Of a stretch of DNA of 64,000 bases, positions 49,131 through 64,000 are shown piece after piece; the stretch's first letter is position 1; each line of letters opens with the position of its first letter. The position numbers and the translations under genes were made by a program. Source of the stretch: Petrolisthes cinctipes (Eukaryota > Arthropoda > Malacostraca > Decapoda > Porcellanidae); assembly GCA_033782935.1 (NCBI GenBank), contig JAWQEG010001315.1, forward strand, positions 1 to 64,000, in the 5' to 3' direction. The notes under the pieces are model-generated. The model ran no database searches, was not told the DNA's origin, and saw only the letters and a list, made by a program, of their open reading frames with translations.

Positions 49131-49556
49131 AACTATACTCTTCCCAAACCTGGAAGGTCTCTCGGGCGAGGGCAGCTAATTGGCGCGCTGTTGCCACATT
49201 TATACCAAAACAAAGCTTTTCAGGTATGATGGTCACTGACCGACCTGACCCAAACATGTGACCTTCACCCCGCACCCGCCTCAATGACAAAACAATGGCA
49301 ACGTCTCATATGTGGTGCGGAAATAAACGCCACATGATTTATATAAACACATATTTTTTTCTAGTAGAATTAACGAATTCTGTACAGCACATAATTATGT
49401 TAACATATGTAATATATAATGTGTATCTGATGCAAAACAAAAATCTGAATAGTGTTAAATGTAATCATTTGTTGTTTATGGTTTTGATGTTTGGCATATC
49501 AGCATTAATCACCAGCCACGCTGTAGAGCTCTTCCAGGTTTGGGAAGAGTATAGTT
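49131..49556. repeat. 32-bp inverted repeat with 362-bp spacer
   Basis: The arms 49131-49162 and 49525-49556 match at 30 of 32 positions (core TATACTCTTCCCAAACCTGG). The left half of the spacer (49160-49330) is richer in CpG than its surroundings (CTCGGGCGAGGG, GGCGCGCTG). No clear target duplication, so its class is unknown. Confidence 0.7.
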
Positions 49557-50174
49557 TTCTTTGATCTTATCCCTCTGAATTATTGCTCTGTTAGAAAACT
49601 TTAGTGAAAAACTGGTATATTTTAAAATATCTGTTACACTAATCCCATTTGTATATTGATGAAAGAAATATAAGCACTCTCTCCCCAGTTTGAAATGAAT
49701 GCAAGTCTCACTTAAACAGTACTGTACAATACTTAGTTACTGAATAACATGGGAATGAATATGAATAAACTTGCAGTTTCTCATCATAATCTATTTTTTT
49801 TTTTAATATTAGCTGCACTTTTATTCTTCTGCTACAACACTGTAAATCAAGTTACCACTGACTCACCAACAAAATGGATGATAATTCATATCTGATTCTG
49901 GAAATGGGACTCAACATTACAAGATTCAGTGGTAGGTACAATTTACCGACTGAAAACAAAATTTATCATCTGATGTTCAACTGTCCTACTACAAATAGTT
50001 GATCATATACCTCTTCTTGTCTTTAATATACAGTACTAGCTACAATGCCTAGAGCCATATCTAACAACATGGGCTACATTAAAACGTGTTACCATCATTC
50101 CAGCAGTCATCATTCCCAACCCAACAACTTTTTGCATACAGCCCTTGATCCCATCTGAACACCTTACTGCTACT

Positions 50175-50336
50175 TTAAGGGGGTAATACAGTGTCGGTAA
50201 ATCTGGAGCAACTGATTCTTCCAAATAATTCGCAGCAATAGCCCACCACTACTTTTGTATAATATGGTCCTGTTTCCTGGTATACTTTGGAGGAATCATG
50301 GCATTTTAATGTACCCTAAGTGTATTATCCCCTTAA
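50175..50336. mobile_element. TTAA-flanked MITE, copy 3 (uninterrupted)
   Basis: 162 bp from TTAAGGGGGTAATACA to TGTATTATCCCCTTAA, so both TTAA targets and the short inverted ends are preserved. The interior (GGAGCAACTGATTC, TGTTTCCTGGTATACTTTGG) defines the family. Confidence 0.85.
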
Positions 50337-51903
50337 TATAATAATATGGAATGAAGTTTATTTTTTATATAAAATTTCAAGTATTAACATTATTGATATT
50401 CTGGTATATATAAAAAAATACAGTGCATAATTATTCTACTGATAAAATTTTACTCATGTTCATGAGGTCTACCAAGATTTACCCTATGAAAAATTAAATT
50501 CAAATAAAAGCAATACCTGGTATTATAAATACTCTTCTTATAGTTAAAATATGAGCTGTAATAAAGTCAAGTTAAAAATCATAGGTGCAGTACTGAATAA
50601 TACAATGACTGAAACTGACTTAAATTAACATCAAACATAAATGGCAACAAGACTGATTTGCAACATCAACAAAAATACCTAGAGATATTGCCAACAAATC
50701 AAAGCTAATCCCTTCACAGTCTTCTAGTCCAAGTAAATACATCCGACCAACCTTATACGATATTTGGATTTTGGATTTTACTTGATATTGAATACATTCT
50801 TAAGAAACCTAAATCAGTTTCAAAATTATTTCTTTTCTAGGTTATGATGTTGCGGAGTGGGACCCAGTCAGTGTCTTCTCCATTTTGTATGTAAAGAATC
50901 TCTGTCCTCTTTAGATTTTTGTAGTGTTGATTTGCTTGTGTGTTTATGCTATAATGTCCCATGTGTGTATTTCTATATGTGTACAATGTATTGTAATATG
51001 TATTATTTCCTTCTGTTGTGTCCCCCTTTCCATGCGTTATATTAGCTTCTAGTGACCTTGTTGGCCATGCTTTAATGTGTATATGTATTTCTATTTCACC
51101 CCGGGAACCTCCCTACTAGGCAAGGCCTTGAACTTGCACCACTGGAAATTTACTGGAGCTATTATCATCAGACATTACAGTGAAAGTCTCAGTTCTTGAG
51201 CTGTTGGCCATATATCTCTATGTATATATCACAAATCTAAATTGTGATCCTGCATAAAATTCATTAAGTATAAAACACATCTACCACACAGCATAAATGT
51301 CTCAAAAAAAATAAAATGCAAACATCAATTTGGTTTTACATGTTCATTCTCCACATCTTGGATCATTATAAACCTCTGTCAACAAAGCAGCATACAGCTG
51401 CCAAAACAACAAAGTCCTGCGTCACTGGATATGTAACACACCCAGTACGTTTATGAAGGCCATGAAGAGGATAATTTTTATCATACAAAACTTGCCATAC
51501 ACCACAACCAATTATCACTATGGATGGACCACTACAGTTTAGACTATGGTAATTAAATTATCACTTTTATACTCACACTAACGTCTTCATGAATCTGTAC
51601 AGTGGCAATGTTACAAAACTTGTCTTTCCTCATATAAAAGTGAGGTGAAGGGAGTGTGGGTGAAGTGAAGCACCAAGTTCCATTACAACTACACCACACC
51701 ACTGTCATATAATTTCATATACTGCACAGATTTAAGTGCTGGACAATTTGCCACCTTTATTTCCAGGCTGTGTAGTCCTAACCAGATCCTCTAATTAATT
51801 CCACACTAAACTGGCAACCATCATAGATGCCCACAGACAACTTCTTTATATTTTTCTTCCTTCAGTTATCAAAGCAAAGGCCTCAATACAAGTTTCAGCA
51901 TAG

Positions 51904-62269
<10,366 letters not shown>

Positions 62270-64000
62270 CTGAGGTCAAATGAGAAGTTCGTTATCTCTC
62301 AACACAGTACAAGTTATTCGAGTAACATGACTATTTCCTTGATAGACAGATAAAACAATTTTCAAACAAAACTTACAGTCTTAATAATAAATCAATCTAT
62401 AAAACTTTCATGCAACATAACCTGAAAGATAATAATAGTCTTAATAGCAATAATAATTGATTTAAACTCTGATGAGAAGTTTCAGCATCAGCATGTAGCT
62501 TCTGCAGTAATATAAAATATAAATATTTAAGGCCTATTTAGTAATCTAAGTTCAGAAATACCTTCAATATCCCAACTAATATTACTATTTATCAAACTGT
62601 AATCTATTACAGAAAGAGTGACCCGAGTGGAATGGAAATGCTGCATCATCCCGTCATTAAGACACACAGTAGCTAAGGAAATGTAAAAGTAAGAAGTCAC
62701 TGCAATATTAAAATACTGTAGTAAGACGCATGCTAGGAAATAATAATTATGTATGTGAAGGACACACTGTAAAACAGATACAGTACATGTTAACATAAAC
62801 AACATGTGACCACTGTACAATAAGGAGCCAAATTAGTGACATTGAATATAACAGTCTTGCAGTGCAGTCAAATACCAGCCAGGAAAGTACTACAAGATTA
62901 TATCTATTACACTAGAGCCCTAAGACAATAATAGCATGCAGTTGCATCTCTACAAGCCACCAAATGGGGGGCCAACTTTAATTTTAAATTATTATCCCTT
63001 GCATATGCAATACATGACAAAAGTATAAAGAGATTATGTTAGTTATTGGTATCAATACAATGAATAATATTTTTACCAAGGATTATTTAAAGCTTTTTTA
63101 TGTAATACAAATAATTCAATTCAATAATGCACAGACTAACAGAAGTCTGTGAAATTGAAGTGTCACATACCTCCAAACTAAGCTATTCAACTGAATAGTG
63201 AGAGCTCTTTATTCAGTTCTGAATAATCAGTAGTATTAAATTCATCAATATAATTATCCTTTTGTAAATGTTTGGTCATGACTACATGTATGTCCCTACA
63301 CTTAATGCACAACTGACTCCATATAAGACAAGTGATGAAGAGTAGACAGTAACATAACATTATAGACACTCTCTTATGTAGATTATCAACTAACACTGCT
63401 TGGTTTTATCAGAATATCATAATTTAAGGTCTTAAATAATGATGAACATATTTCTTGATCTGCAGTTCAAAGCATCAACTGCTATGTGTGTACTGATTGC
63501 TTGTAATATACTGGGTTCCTTTACACAAATAAAAAATTAAATGTATACCTATAGGCTCCTTTCAATAACTAGCATTCTAGTTACAATAGAAAGGATTACT
63601 CTTCAAAAATGACAATAGCACATCCGATTCACAAGATACACTAAATCTCAAAATCCATATTTTCTAGCCAATTCCAAGCAGATTAAGAGTGGAGCATACA
63701 TGGATGATAATAATTATAGTACATTAGCCGTTACTTAAATACTAATGAAACACAGAATGTACATTGTCTTGAAATAAAAACTTATATTTTACACTTACAG
63801 ATGTGCTTTTCTTCTTCCAAGTACTGTATTGATTATAAATTGTTTTCTGTGACATTCTAGTAATTATCATGAGAGGACAAAGTGACAGGATCAATAAAAA
63901 CTCCTAATTACAAACATAGCTTAACCTGAGAGACAGCCTGACCAGCCTAATTTGCAAGTTTACCCGACCAACCTATTCTAAGTCTACTTGACCACCCACA
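62270..64000. other. Receptor intron, no further exon seen
   Basis: AT-rich sequence upstream (minus-strand sense) of the first visible receptor exon. I found no open segment with splice sites that continues the receptor; the next exon probably lies outside the window. Confidence 0.5.

Larger units (their letters stand above)
40691..51903. other. Gene-poor region between IntS7 and the receptor gene
   Basis: No gene was recognised. It contains a pogo-like element (42010-42799), a LINE fragment (45270-45781), a TA MITE (46977-47179), a near-perfect inverted repeat (49131-49556) and a TTAA MITE (50175-50336). The rest is AT-rich DNA where I see nothing specific. The right end includes the receptor 3' UTR; TTTATT at about 51755-51760 is a minus-strand AATAAA. 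Confidence 0.6.

Noticed and set aside
63187..63396. 69-codon minus-strand frame upstream of the visible receptor exons
   Set aside because: It has a hydrophobic stretch that might suggest a TM segment, but no matching splice sites or phase were seen, and the sequence is AT-rich intron-like.

Overview
The window is nuclear DNA of an animal, probably an arthropod and most likely a crustacean. The genes are broken into many short exons with GT-AG introns, the background is AT-rich, and introns and intergenic DNA are crowded with small DNA transposons and RTE-type LINE fragments. The crustacean assignment is inference from protein style and repeat content; no marker in the window proves it.

Four protein genes are recognisable. 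(1) Plus strand, 362-13522: an SLC16 monocarboxylate transporter with 14 coding exons that sum to 708 codons plus stop. The 5' UTR begins upstream of the window. (2) Plus strand, 19451-23122: ribosomal protein S15 (RpS15), four coding exons, 149 aa, with a polyadenylation signal that contains the stop codon. (3) Plus strand, 25155-38052: Integrator subunit 7 (IntS7), 19 coding exons, 1020 aa, with one GC-AG intron. An exon-like ORF further 3' (40250-40402) could give a second C-terminus. (4) Minus strand, 62269-51904: the last three exons of a membrane-receptor cytoplasmic tail with NPxY and ITAM-like motifs. It looks like the tail of a Draper/CED-1/MEGF10 engulfment receptor; the extracellular and transmembrane exons lie beyond the right edge.

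The rest is a layered transposon record. A 5'-truncated RTE retrotransposon with an uninterrupted reverse-transcriptase ORF sits in an intron of the transporter, and five or more decayed relatives are scattered on both strands. A 324-bp inverted-repeat element has three copies with perfect 8-bp target duplications; one copy is inserted into an older opposite-oriented copy of itself, and another is interrupted by a 910-bp TA-flanked element whose empty site is preserved in the sister copies. There are also a five-copy TTAA-flanked MITE family, several TA-flanked MITEs, a hAT-like MITE that ends about 30 bp before the RpS15 start codon, tRNA-derived SINEs, a CAA-tailed repeat and a long (TA)n tract.

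The four genes have unrelated housekeeping or membrane roles and show no operon-like arrangement. I see no CRISPR array, prophage or prokaryotic system. The strongest unexpected content is the dated nesting of the 324-bp element, the possible alternative 3' ends of IntS7 and the receptor, and an over-represented ACTGTAC/GTACAGT word throughout the non-coding DNA.
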